The position numbers and the translations under genes are program-made. Shown one piece after another: positions 52,882-61,518 of a DNA stretch of 64,000 nucleotides (positions are counted from its first letter, which is position 1; each line of letters starts with the position of its first letter). The stretch is from Halomonas dongshanensis (GTDB lineage: Bacteria; Pseudomonadota; Gammaproteobacteria; Pseudomonadales; Halomonadaceae). Where the stretch lies: contig NZ_JAJISC010000001.1 of the NCBI RefSeq assembly GCF_024790395.1, positions 372,001 through 436,000 of the forward strand, given 5' to 3'. A model generated the notes under the pieces. That model did not search any database and was not told the origin of the DNA. It was given only the letters and a program-made list of their open reading frames with translations.

Positions 52882-53826
52882 ATGCGCTCGCTACGCCAGT
52901 TCGATCTCAACCTGCTTGTGGTCTTCGTCACCCTGATGCGCGAGCGCCACGTAACCCGCGCCGCCGAAGCCTTGCACCTGAGCCAACCGGCGCTGAGCCA
53001 CGCACTAAAGCGCCTGCGTGAGCTATTGAACGACCCGCTTCTCGTGCGCACCGAGGCGGGCATGCAGCCTACTCCCCGGGCGCTGTACCTGCTGCCCAGC
53101 GTGCAGCAGGCACTCAAATTGCTGGAAGAGGGACTCGCACCGCCGGAGCGCTTCGAGCCTGCGAAGAGCCGTCGACGCTTCGTGCTGGCGACCACCGACT
53201 ACTTCGAGGAGGTGATGTATCCCACTTTTCTCAGCCAACTGTTGGCCTATGCGCCTGAGATCGGTTTTTCCGTCGAGCTGATCACGCCGGATGTACTGAG
53301 CGAAGGGCTAGAGCAGCGCCACGTGGACATGGTGGTCGGGCTCGACAGCCAAGCCGTACTGCCCGTTGGGGTATCGCAGCGGCCGTGGATGCGTGAGGAG
53401 CTGGTGTGTCTTGCCGCACGCGATAATACCCGCGTGGGTGAAGCCTTAACGCTCGAGCAGTTTGCCGCCCAGCGCCACGTCGAGCTGGCCGACATCAGCG
53501 GGCTGCGGCCAAGCAATATCGATAATTGCCTCACCCAGCATGCCCTCACCCGACGCGTGATCTCGAAGAATCTCAACTACATCGCCGCAGCCCGCGTCGT
53601 CGCCCTGACCGATGCGATCATGACCCTACCGCGACAAATGGCCGAACGCTTCTTGCCCATACTGCCGGTGCGCCTGGTTGCGCCGCCGGAGGAGCTGCCC
53701 TCGCTGACCATGACGCTGATCCAGCACGAACTTTACGCCCATGAGCCCCCCATCGTCTGGCTCGAACAGCAGCTACGCGCCTTTGCCAACGGCTTTCTCA
53801 ATAACGGCTTAGCCAATAAAGAGTAA
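52882..53826 (+). CDS. LysR-family transcriptional regulator
   Basis: A 314-residue LTTR of the NodD-like subgroup: RQFDLNLLVVFVTLMRERHVTRAAEALHLSQPALSHALKRLRELLNDPLLVR at the N-terminus, effector domain about 95-300. Divergent from the agmatinase gene, the most likely target. The urate-hydroxylase-like gene follows 107 bp downstream on the same strand. Confidence 0.9.
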   Translation: MRSLRQFDLNLLVVFVTLMRERHVTRAAEALHLSQPALSHALKRLRELLNDPLLVRTEAGMQPTPRALYLLPSVQQALKLLEEGLAPPERFEPAKSRRRFVLATTDYFEEVMYPTFLSQLLAYAPEIGFSVELITPDVLSEGLEQRHVDMVVGLDSQAVLPVGVSQRPWMREELVCLAARDNTRVGEALTLEQFAAQRHVELADISGLRPSNIDNCLTQHALTRRVISKNLNYIAAARVVALTDAIMTLPRQMAERFLPILPVRLVAPPEELPSLTMTLIQHELYAHEPPIVWLEQQLRAFANGFLNNGLANKE

Positions 53827-53933
53827 GGGGCGTTGGCCTCGATCTTGCTTTGATATGCATGCCACTACGAGCCATCTCGTATACAGTTCTGTAAGGCACT
53901 CAGGTTTTACATAACAACGTCAGGAGTTAGCGT

Positions 53934-55136
53934 ATGTCGCTCAATGTTCTCGTCATCGGTGCAGGTATGGGCGGGCTCTCCGCGGCGCTGGCCTTTCAGC
54001 GCTTGGGTCACACGGTTACCGTGATGGAGCGCGTCGTCGAAATGCGCCCGGTGGGGGCGGCAATCTCGCTCTGGCCCAACGGCGTCAAGGTGATGCATGC
54101 GTTGGGACTTGGCGCGCGCATCGAAGCGCTCAGCGGTGACATGCGGCGCATGCGCTATCTCAGCCATGATGGGGCGCTACTCAGCGACTTCTCGCTGCTG
54201 CCGCTGTACGAATCGGTGAGCCAGCGGGCCTGCCCCATCGCCCGCGCGGCCCTTCAGCAAACGCTGTTCGATGCGGTGGGCTTTGAACATATCCATCTAG
54301 GGCAGGAGTGCGTCGATTACGTAAGCGATGACGAGGGCGTGACGGCCTTCTTCGCGGGTGGCCAGCAGGTGCGCGCCGACCTGCTCGTGGTGGCCGACGG
54401 CACCCACTCGCGGCTGCGCGACAAGATCGTCGGCCAGCACGTGCAGCGCCAATACGTGGGCTACGTCAATTGGAACGTGCGCGTACCCGCCGATGCTGCG
54501 CTGGCACCGCTCGATAGCTGGGATCAGTACGTGGGCGAGGGTAAGCGCGTATCGCTAATGCCCATGGGTACCGGCGGCAACGAGGCGGGCGAACAGGAAC
54601 TCTACTGCTTCTTCGACGTGCCGCTGGCCGCAGGTACGCCCAACGACCCCGCCCGCTATCGTGAGGAGTTGAGCGAGCACTTCGCCGGATGGGGCGATAA
54701 CGTCCAGGCGCTGATCGCGCGTATCGACCCTGCCCGTATGGCACGCGTCGAGATCCACGACATCACGCCGCTCCCGACCCTCATCGACACCCGCGTAGCG
54801 CTTCTCGGCGATGCCGCCCATGGCATGGCGCCAGACCTTGGCCAAGGCGGCTGCCAAGCGATGGAGGATGCCTGGGTGCTGGCCGAGGCAGTGAAAACAT
54901 CGCTCGTGGAGAGCAGTAATACCGCCCAGGCGCTGCAACATGCCCTAGCGCGCTTTGACGCCGCCCGCGTAGAGCGCGTCGGCGAGATCGTCACCCGCGC
55001 CCGCAAGCGCGCAGCAATGATCCACGGCCATGACCTTGCCGACACCCAGGCGTGGTACGCCGAGCTCGCCCAAGAAGACGGCGTGGGCGTTCGCGAAGGC
55101 ATCAAGAAAACCGTGGTGGGCGGCCCCCTCGGTTGA
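53934..55136 (+). CDS. hpxO: FAD-dependent urate hydroxylase (HpxO-like)
   Basis: A 400-residue class A flavoprotein monooxygenase resembling Klebsiella HpxO, which converts urate to 5-hydroxyisourate. The FAD motif GAGMGGLSAALA is at 9-20. Specific blocks shared with HpxO are PVGAAISLWPNGVKVM (39-54), GYVNWN (176-181), GEGKRVSLMP (201-210, with Arg205 near the position of the substrate arginine) and GDAAHGMAPDLGQGG (292-306), and the C-terminus ends GGPLG. AGGAGTTAGCGT precedes the ATG. No other purine genes are in view, so the pathway must be completed elsewhere. Confidence 0.85.
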   Translation: MSLNVLVIGAGMGGLSAALAFQRLGHTVTVMERVVEMRPVGAAISLWPNGVKVMHALGLGARIEALSGDMRRMRYLSHDGALLSDFSLLPLYESVSQRACPIARAALQQTLFDAVGFEHIHLGQECVDYVSDDEGVTAFFAGGQQVRADLLVVADGTHSRLRDKIVGQHVQRQYVGYVNWNVRVPADAALAPLDSWDQYVGEGKRVSLMPMGTGGNEAGEQELYCFFDVPLAAGTPNDPARYREELSEHFAGWGDNVQALIARIDPARMARVEIHDITPLPTLIDTRVALLGDAAHGMAPDLGQGGCQAMEDAWVLAEAVKTSLVESSNTAQALQHALARFDAARVERVGEIVTRARKRAAMIHGHDLADTQAWYAELAQEDGVGVREGIKKTVVGGPLG

Positions 55137-55153
55137 GCGATATGAATGCAAAC

Positions 55154-55186
55154 ATGGGTTTATAGCCATGTCGGCTATAAACCCAT
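55154..55186. terminator. Hairpin between convergent hpxO and the SSS symporter gene
   Basis: A 14-bp perfect stem (ATGGGTTTATAGCC / GGCTATAAACCCAT) with a 5-nt loop. It marks the right edge of high-GC DNA and the start of the AT-richer cassette. Confidence 0.75.
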
Positions 55187-55219
55187 AAGTATTGGCTATC
55201 TTTTAATAGTCTGATAATT

Positions 55220-56698
55220 TTAACCATTAGGTCTTTCTAGTGCTTGCGCGGGTGAAAGTTGCGATGTGCTCGGTACGGCAACACTAATTGAAATAAATAC
55301 GATAGCGTTGATGAGTAGACCGCAGAAGCCTGCGTGCCAACCAAAGGGCGCACTAATTCCAAATTCGAGTAGAAGGGTAATAGCTGCACCTACCACCAAA
55401 CCAGCAAGCGCTCCTACTTTTGAAGCATGCCGCCAGAACAGAGCTCCAAGTAACATGGGGAGTAGTTGGACGACAATACCGTATGCACCTAGCAATAAAC
55501 CTACCAAGGATCCTGGATTCGCAAGAGCCAGAAAATAAGCCAAGAGAGAAACTATTACGACACCATACTGGGTAAGTTTTAGAGCCTTTTTATCTGGCAA
55601 GTTTTTAAGCGAAGGTAGATGTTGGCCTACGTCTCGAATCAGAATGGTTGCTGCCGTGTGCGCTAAGTTAGCAGCGGTAGACATGGCTGCTGCCAGTGCG
55701 CCAGAGAGCGCAAGACCTACTAACCAAGGTGGAAAGTCAGCTATTTCTACCACAATGGTCAAAAGTACCTGGTCAGCCGAATCAAGTGGGGAGTCCGCTA
55801 GTAGTACTACTCCAGCAAACCCAATAATCAAAAGCGGTACGAGAAGATAACTGTATAGCGGATAGAGAACGAAAACACGCTTCAATGTGCGCTCACTTTT
55901 AGCGCTATAGAATTTCATAAAGATATGTGGCCACATTACGCAGCCCAATGCACTAACTAGAATAGCCGTCGAAAAAGCTCCCCAGCCCATTCCATTAGCA
56001 CCTGGCATCGTCAAATATTCCGGTGCTTCACGCTGAAGCTCGCGGAACATTTCACTCACGCCTCCAAAGAGCTGATCTGCCGTGGCTAGCCCTAGAAACC
56101 AAGCAACGGCAACCATCATGATACCTTGCAAAAGGTTGGTCCAGCCAATGCCTTGAAGGCCACTAGCGTATACATAGGCTGTAACGACGGCGCATGCTAA
56201 TAGGCTGCCAAGCCAGAAAGGAATGGTGCCAGAAGTGGCAGCCTCGAATAAAAGCCCAGCTCCAGCAATTTGAATAGTCATGTAAGGGATAATGGCCAGA
56301 ACGCTTATAACCCCGATAAATAGGCCTAAGAAATTTTTCTTTGTAGGATAGCAGGCAGATAAGAACTCAGCTTGGGTCAAATATCCATGCAGGCGACCCA
56401 AGCGAGAGATATAAGGCGCAATTAACCACCACACAATAACGGAGAGGGTTAGGTAAGCAATAATATAAAGTGCAGGTGCACCTCTGCTGTAGGCCCATCC
56501 TGGTGCGCCTAGGAATGCGAAAGCAGAAAATACTTCAGCTCCCAAGATGAAAAAAAGCACCAGTAAGCCCATGTGGCGCCCACCTGCAACGTAGCTCTCA
56601 AGTGATGAGCTTTGATGTTGGCGGGCGCGTAAGCCTACGATAAGCACTATAACGAGGTACGCAATAGTGATGGATGTAATGATCAGCGGGTCACTCAT
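55220..56698 (-). CDS. Sodium:solute symporter (SSS family)
   Basis: A 492-residue membrane protein with about 13 helices and family features SYVAGGRHMG near residue 34, GAPGWAYSRGAPALY, and the Na+-site region LSGALAAAMSTAANLAHTAATI in the second half. The family includes PutP, PanF and others. The start at 56698 overlaps the DUF3311 stop; an ATG at 56731 is in frame but inside that gene. Codon use is AT-rich compared with genes left of 55136. The adjacent M20 amidohydrolase suggests uptake of an N-acyl amino acid or related amide. Confidence 0.92.
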   Translation of the reverse strand: MSDPLIITSITIAYLVIVLIVGLRARQHQSSSLESYVAGGRHMGLLVLFFILGAEVFSAFAFLGAPGWAYSRGAPALYIIAYLTLSVIVWWLIAPYISRLGRLHGYLTQAEFLSACYPTKKNFLGLFIGVISVLAIIPYMTIQIAGAGLLFEAATSGTIPFWLGSLLACAVVTAYVYASGLQGIGWTNLLQGIMMVAVAWFLGLATADQLFGGVSEMFRELQREAPEYLTMPGANGMGWGAFSTAILVSALGCVMWPHIFMKFYSAKSERTLKRVFVLYPLYSYLLVPLLIIGFAGVVLLADSPLDSADQVLLTIVVEIADFPPWLVGLALSGALAAAMSTAANLAHTAATILIRDVGQHLPSLKNLPDKKALKLTQYGVVIVSLLAYFLALANPGSLVGLLLGAYGIVVQLLPMLLGALFWRHASKVGALAGLVVGAAITLLLEFGISAPFGWHAGFCGLLINAIVFISISVAVPSTSQLSPAQALERPNG

Positions 56699-56912
56699 CG
56701 CGGGCCTCCTTGTTATCTTTTTGATAAGCAATTAGTAGGCCTAGAAATAATGCAAATACCCACGCTACATACCAAAATACGAAGAAAGGAAGACCGAGAA
56801 CAAATGGTTCAATACGGTTGGCAATTAAGGCGCCTGGCCATATCATGGCCAATGCGCAAATCGTAAAGTACGCTAGTATCCATTTTGATGGAGTTTTAGG
56901 AGTTGGATTCAT
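56691..56912 (-). CDS. DUF3311 small membrane protein, SSS partner
   Basis: A 73-residue protein with two predicted helices and the DUF3311 pattern PFVLGLPFFVFWYVAWVF. Such proteins are encoded beside SSS symporters, much as YhdT accompanies PanF, and may be a small subunit. Its stop overlaps the symporter start. Confidence 0.85.
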   Translation of the reverse strand: MNPTPKTPSKWILAYFTICALAMIWPGALIANRIEPFVLGLPFFVFWYVAWVFALFLGLLIAYQKDNKEARDE

Positions 56913-56954
56913 TTAGATGCCTCTTTTTTGGTGTTGGTAGCAATTTTCAGTAGT

Positions 56955-58157
56955 TTATTCTTTCGATGACAGTGCGCTTAGCCCAATAGCGGTAAGTAAT
57001 CTGCAGCCTGTTGGGATAATGTCATCATTAAAGTCATATCTTGCGTTATGCAGAGGGTAGTCATCCCCGTCCTTTGATGTGCCTAAAAATAAATATGCAC
57101 CAGGGCAGTGCTGTAACATAAAAGCAAAGTCTTCGCCGCCCAGGCTGGGCTCGGTATTCCGTATAAGAGATGACTCTCCTAATGTTTCAATAACGCACTG
57201 CTCTACGTGAAGCGTTTCTGCATCGGTATTAATAGTGGCAGGAAAAATTCTTTGGTAATTCAGCTCTACATCGCAGTTATAGCTGATGGCTATGCCTCTA
57301 CATATGCGTTTTGCAGCATCTTCAAGCGACCCTCTCGTTTTCTCATCTAGGCTACGCGCCGTCCCACTGATGCGGACTTCATCAGGAATGACGGCGAAGC
57401 CGTCTAAAGATCCTCCCTGTAAGCCACACAGGCTCAATGCTGCTGGCGAGAGCGGATTGATTTCACGCGATACTACAGAGTGTAAGCTTTGAATTAGCGC
57501 AGCCGCTGTACGTACCGGGTCGATTGATAGATGGGGGTTAACGCCCCCATGTCCGCCTTTACCGCGCACAATGATATCGAGACGATCTGTCGCTGCCATG
57601 ATTGCGCCTGAGCGAATGGCAACCTGTCCCGCCGGAAGTGTCGGCCAATTATGGAGCGCATAGATGGCTTGCATAGGAAAGCGTTTAAATAAGCCATCTT
57701 CCACCATCTCTTGACCGCCTCCAAGACCCTCTTCGGCGGGCTGAAAAACGAGAAAAATAGTACCTGCAAAATCACGATGTTCGGCGAGATAGCGGGCCAC
57801 GCCTAGGAGCATGGTGGTATGACCATCGTGACCACATGCATGCATGCGCCCAGGAATCAGTGATACGTACTCACTCTGATTGAGTTCATTAATAGGTAGG
57901 GCATCCATATCGGCACGTAAGCCAATACGTCGACCGTTATCTGGCAAGCAGCCCACGACCGTCGCTACGATTCCGGTCTGCCCAATCCCCGTTTCGAAAG
58001 GAAGGTTTAAGCGCTTCAGCTCAGCGGCCACTCGCTTGGCTGTTTCGTGTTCTTGGAAGCCAAGTTCTGGGTGACGGTGAAACTCGCGTCTCAGTTGAAT
58101 GAGCTCCGCATGATGCCGCTGAAAAAAGTCAGTATCAATGAAGTGGGTCATGGTCAT
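56955..58157 (-). CDS. M20D-family amidohydrolase
   Basis: A 400-residue metal-dependent amidohydrolase related to hippurate hydrolase and IAA-amino-acid hydrolases. Metal-site motifs are MHACGHDGHTTMLL near residues 104-117 and FQPAEEGLGGGQEMV near 139-153. Near the end LGGEDFAFMLQHCPGAYLFLG follows. It is clearly a different branch from the M20 protein at 27434-28591 and has an AT-rich coding style. Transcribed with DUF3311 and the symporter. Confidence 0.92.
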   Translation of the reverse strand: MTMTHFIDTDFFQRHHAELIQLRREFHRHPELGFQEHETAKRVAAELKRLNLPFETGIGQTGIVATVVGCLPDNGRRIGLRADMDALPINELNQSEYVSLIPGRMHACGHDGHTTMLLGVARYLAEHRDFAGTIFLVFQPAEEGLGGGQEMVEDGLFKRFPMQAIYALHNWPTLPAGQVAIRSGAIMAATDRLDIIVRGKGGHGGVNPHLSIDPVRTAAALIQSLHSVVSREINPLSPAALSLCGLQGGSLDGFAVIPDEVRISGTARSLDEKTRGSLEDAAKRICRGIAISYNCDVELNYQRIFPATINTDAETLHVEQCVIETLGESSLIRNTEPSLGGEDFAFMLQHCPGAYLFLGTSKDGDDYPLHNARYDFNDDIIPTGCRLLTAIGLSALSSKE

Positions 58158-58205
58158 ATCGCATTGTTGTGGATGACCTGATTATCTTGAAGGGTTGTCT
58201 AATAT

Positions 58206-58236
58206 ATAGAAAATCGTTTTTTTATTGCTTTTCTAT
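58206..58236. promoter_or_regulatory. Inverted repeat in the divergent M20 / LysR promoter region
   Basis: ATAGAAAA and TTTTCTAT form a perfect 8-bp inverted repeat separated by 15 bp, 53-83 bp before the LysR ATG. A plausible operator for the adjacent LysR protein. Confidence 0.45.
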
Positions 58237-58288
58237 GCCTAAATAATATGGAATGGCGTTAAGAGAAAAGTTAAAAAAGAAGGGTGGT

Positions 58289-59200
58289 ATGGACTTTAAG
58301 CGATTGAAATATTTCCAAATGGTGGCTGAAGAGGGATCTATCACTTCAGCTGCAAAACGACTTCCCTTGGCTCAACCGGCCTTAACACGACAGCTACAGC
58401 TACTTGAAGAGGAGGTCGGGGCAACGCTTTTGACGCGTTCGCGCAATGGCATTCGACTGACGGTGGCAGGGCACTCTTTCTATCGAGAAACACGGAAGTT
58501 ATTGATAAATTTTGAAGAGGTTAAGCGTAATACGCGTCGAATCGCGGATGGTCAGTTAGGGCAGCTTCATCTTGGCGTAACTGTCATGCATCTGTGGGTT
58601 CCGCAGATAACAGGGCTTTTGAACTGCTTTAGAGAGCGCTACCCAGAGGTTTCTTTGAAAGTTGATTCAATGTTGTCTGGCCCTCAGGTGGAGGCAATAC
58701 GACAACAAAACCTTGATGCTGGTATTCTCTTTTTTCCACCTGACGATGACGTCTTATGCAGCCACTGCCTCTACGAAGATCATTTAGTTCTCGTAGCGAG
58801 TGAGAACTCTCATCTAGCAAAAAAACCGCCACGAAAGCTTAGCGAACTGAGCCACGAGGAATTCATATGGTTTGATCGCAGTGCAACGCCGACCTATCAC
58901 GATAAATTGATCCATGCTTTCCAACGCGCTGAGTTTACTCCCCATGTGGTTCAGGAAGGGGCGGATAATGCGACGATGCTTTGTTTAGTAGCGGCAGGTA
59001 TGGGGTGCACTATTTTACCTGCAATGACGATGACTGGAGCGCCAAGAGGCGTAGTAAGTCACCGTATAAGTGATCTTGATATGACGCTACCTCTGATGCT
59101 GGTTTGGCGGCGTGACTCAGGTTTGTCAGCTGTCCATAAGCTCATTGAGATTGCGGAGAGCCGCTCATTGGCATGCGATAATAACTCTTCCATTAGGTAA
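58289..59200 (+). CDS. LysR-family transcriptional regulator
   Basis: A 303-residue LTTR: MDFKRLKYFQMVAEEGSITSAAKRLPLAQPALTRQL at the N-terminus, effector domain about 88-290. The start at 58289 follows AAGGGTGGT; an ATG-like start at 58253 adds 12 basic residues. It is divergent from the M20/DUF3311/SSS genes and shares their low GC, so it belongs to the same cassette. Confidence 0.9.
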   Translation: MDFKRLKYFQMVAEEGSITSAAKRLPLAQPALTRQLQLLEEEVGATLLTRSRNGIRLTVAGHSFYRETRKLLINFEEVKRNTRRIADGQLGQLHLGVTVMHLWVPQITGLLNCFRERYPEVSLKVDSMLSGPQVEAIRQQNLDAGILFFPPDDDVLCSHCLYEDHLVLVASENSHLAKKPPRKLSELSHEEFIWFDRSATPTYHDKLIHAFQRAEFTPHVVQEGADNATMLCLVAAGMGCTILPAMTMTGAPRGVVSHRISDLDMTLPLMLVWRRDSGLSAVHKLIEIAESRSLACDNNSSIR

Positions 59201-59303
59201 AATTAGCCAATACTGATAACCGTTGGGCAGTTACAAAAGCTGAAGAGATGCCCCCTCAACTGAGGAGGCGGCAAGCTAATCAAGGCAGCTTAATGGGGGC
59301 GGC

Positions 59304-60638
59304 TTACAGCACGAAGCGGACGGCGATATAGCCCAGCGACAACAGCGTCAACGTCGCAATCGCCAGCCAGCTCCATGCGTTGATCAGTTTGGAGGGGCGA
59401 AGGGCTGGGGGGACGGTGGGGCCGTTGGCGGTGAAGTGATTCAGCGCGGCGAGAATTGGGCTGATTAGAAACGCCACCACCATGACGAAGTCCATGAAAA
59501 GACGAAAGTTGCCCATCAAGGTGTAGAGAATTACCACCGCCAGTAGCGACAGGCCAATCAGTGAGACCAAAAACGCTGGACTGCCCTCTAGGTTGCGCGA
59601 TGTTTCTGTCTCATCGGCGGGGCGGATGAAGGTGTACCAGGAGGCGCTGATCATGCGCGGGAAGCCGTCCAGTACGGTGAGCAGCGTGGTCAGCATCACG
59701 GTGAAGGCGGAGATGCCCACCACCACGCCGCTCCACTCGCCCAGGGTCGAGGTGTAAAGACTAATCACTTGGCTGGCAAAGCCCACGGCGCCGTCGGCAG
59801 GGGTGATGCCTTGGCTATGCATGACGCCTGCGCCCATGATCACGAAGCACGCCGCCAGCACCGCTGCGCCAATGTAGCCGATGTTGAAGTCGATCTTTTC
59901 GGCGGTGGTATCACTGCGCCTACCCTGAGTCTTGTTACGTGCCTCGGACCATAGCGAGTTCATGATCGCCAGCGTAATGTCCGAGGGCATTAGGCCAAGC
60001 ACTGCCACTAGCGTCACGAAGGTGGTGACGCTTAGAAGCGGCGACACCGCCGTTGCCGGATAGAACGACCAGTCCACCAGTGGAACCGCCGCAATGGTGG
60101 CAAAGAGCGTGGTCACACTCAAGATCACCACGAAGACCTTGTTGACCCAGTCCAGCAGCTTGTAGCCGCCAGCGAAGGTGAGTACGCCGCACAGCGCGAT
60201 CAAAATCACCGCGACCGTAGGTGGGCTCAACGTGAGCGAGACGAGGCTACCCGCCAGGCCCGCCGTGGTGATCGCAATCGCTGCGATGATGATCGCCGTG
60301 ACCGGGATCTGTACCAGCGCGAATAGCGCCACCACGGAGCGGCCAAAGGTCTGCCGATAGCCCTCGACCAGCGACTTGCCGGTCACGCTGACGTAAAAAG
60401 GGCCAAAGAAAAACGATGGATACTTCAGCAGCACCGCCAGCAGGATGAAGCCCAAAAGCCCCGTGCCATACTCCGCCCCGGCGCGAGTGGACTGCACCAC
60501 GTGGGAGGTGCCGATCGCCGCGCCCGCAAACAGAAAGCCGGGGCCGAGCGCGGCTAGGTATTTCTTTGCATGCGACGTACGTGATGCTGCTGCGGATGCC
60601 GCTTCACCGCTGAGCGAGGCGGAGTCTTGTGAGGGCAT
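59304..60638 (-). CDS. Nramp-superfamily transporter without the DPGN motif
   Basis: A 444-residue membrane protein with 11-12 helices and the Nramp/LeuT-like fold pattern. The opening LGPGFLFAGAAIGTSHVVQS corresponds to TM1, where metal-transporting MntH proteins have DPGN; here the residues are AIGTS. In TM6 the MPH motif is MPSDI (around residue 218). Both changes remove the known Mn/Fe ligands, so manganese import is unlikely; the substrate is open. AAGGAG precedes the ATG at 60638, and an in-frame ATG at 60659 adds seven residues. It stands alone. Confidence 0.88.
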   Translation of the reverse strand: MPSQDSASLSGEAASAAASRTSHAKKYLAALGPGFLFAGAAIGTSHVVQSTRAGAEYGTGLLGFILLAVLLKYPSFFFGPFYVSVTGKSLVEGYRQTFGRSVVALFALVQIPVTAIIIAAIAITTAGLAGSLVSLTLSPPTVAVILIALCGVLTFAGGYKLLDWVNKVFVVILSVTTLFATIAAVPLVDWSFYPATAVSPLLSVTTFVTLVAVLGLMPSDITLAIMNSLWSEARNKTQGRRSDTTAEKIDFNIGYIGAAVLAACFVIMGAGVMHSQGITPADGAVGFASQVISLYTSTLGEWSGVVVGISAFTVMLTTLLTVLDGFPRMISASWYTFIRPADETETSRNLEGSPAFLVSLIGLSLLAVVILYTLMGNFRLFMDFVMVVAFLISPILAALNHFTANGPTVPPALRPSKLINAWSWLAIATLTLLSLGYIAVRFVL

Positions 60639-60659
60639 GAGCTGCTCCTTGTGAGCCAA

Positions 60660-60858
60660 ATGACCGGGGGCTGAGTTGTTGTTCTACCCCCGCTGCGCAA
60701 GGCCGCTATGGTAGCCCAGCTTGCGTGCGCTTTCATGCCGTCTACGGCTAAAGAATCCATCTGATATGCATTAATCGTTGATGTCTGTATCTGTACTGAT
60801 TACAGGCAAAGCGGCATAGTCTGAGTCACCATCGGAGTCCAACCGAGTACGTCCTACC
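60660..60858. other. Intergenic region without supported genes
   Basis: Divergent spacer between the Nramp-like gene and the unknown membrane protein. No operator, RNA or small gene can be supported. Confidence 0.4.
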
Positions 60859-61518
60859 ATGCTGAGTGCTTTCATCTACGTCATGATCTTCGTCGGCGTG
60901 ACCGTCACGCTCTACCAGCTCTACGAAGTCAACTACGCGATCAACTTCGGCAACAAGAAAAAACTCTCGCCCGAAGATGCCGCACACTACGACCGTCTTG
61001 CTGCGGAAGCAGCACGCTCGGACGATGGTGAGGGGAGTGGCTTTGCGCAGGCAGTGAGGGAGATTTTCGGTGCTGATATGAACCCACGTTTAGTGCGCAG
61101 CGCCCTTGCCGAAAACGAAGGCGATACCGCCCGGGCGCTGCTGCGGCGTAAACATCGCATAACGCTCGACCAGGGCGTGTGCGTGCGCCATCTGCCCTTT
61201 TGGTCATCGCGCCCGCCGCGTTGGGATGTGCGCGGACTATTGATCGCACTGGTGATCATCAACAGCTTGTTCGGCCAGTTCCTCGGCGGTATGAGCATCT
61301 ACACGCTGCTCTATCCCATCACCATGAGCGGTTTTACCTGGCTCAACGACCCGCTGGCGCTGATGATCGCGATCTTTGCTTTGGTGCCGCTGACCTACGC
61401 CATCGCCCGGCTCGATCTCTACCTCAACGATCTCTACCGCATCGGCCGTTTGACGCGCGACGTGGCGCTTGGTTGTGGGCCACTGACGGCGTCAGCCGTG
61501 TCAGTAGGTCGCGAGTAG
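60859..61518 (+). CDS. Membrane protein of unknown function
   Basis: A 219-residue protein not recognised. An N-terminal helix (about 3-22) is followed by a soluble stretch of roughly 100 residues. Within it NPRLVRSALAENEGDTARALL near 74-94 looks like a small UBA- or EF-Ts-N-like helical bundle, and a basic segment follows. Two or three further helices lie at about 126-146, 150-165 and 168-185. Its 3' end overlaps the convergent MocR gene by 18 bp. Codon use matches the neighbourhood, so it is probably real. Confidence 0.7.
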   Translation: MLSAFIYVMIFVGVTVTLYQLYEVNYAINFGNKKKLSPEDAAHYDRLAAEAARSDDGEGSGFAQAVREIFGADMNPRLVRSALAENEGDTARALLRRKHRITLDQGVCVRHLPFWSSRPPRWDVRGLLIALVIINSLFGQFLGGMSIYTLLYPITMSGFTWLNDPLALMIAIFALVPLTYAIARLDLYLNDLYRIGRLTRDVALGCGPLTASAVSVGRE

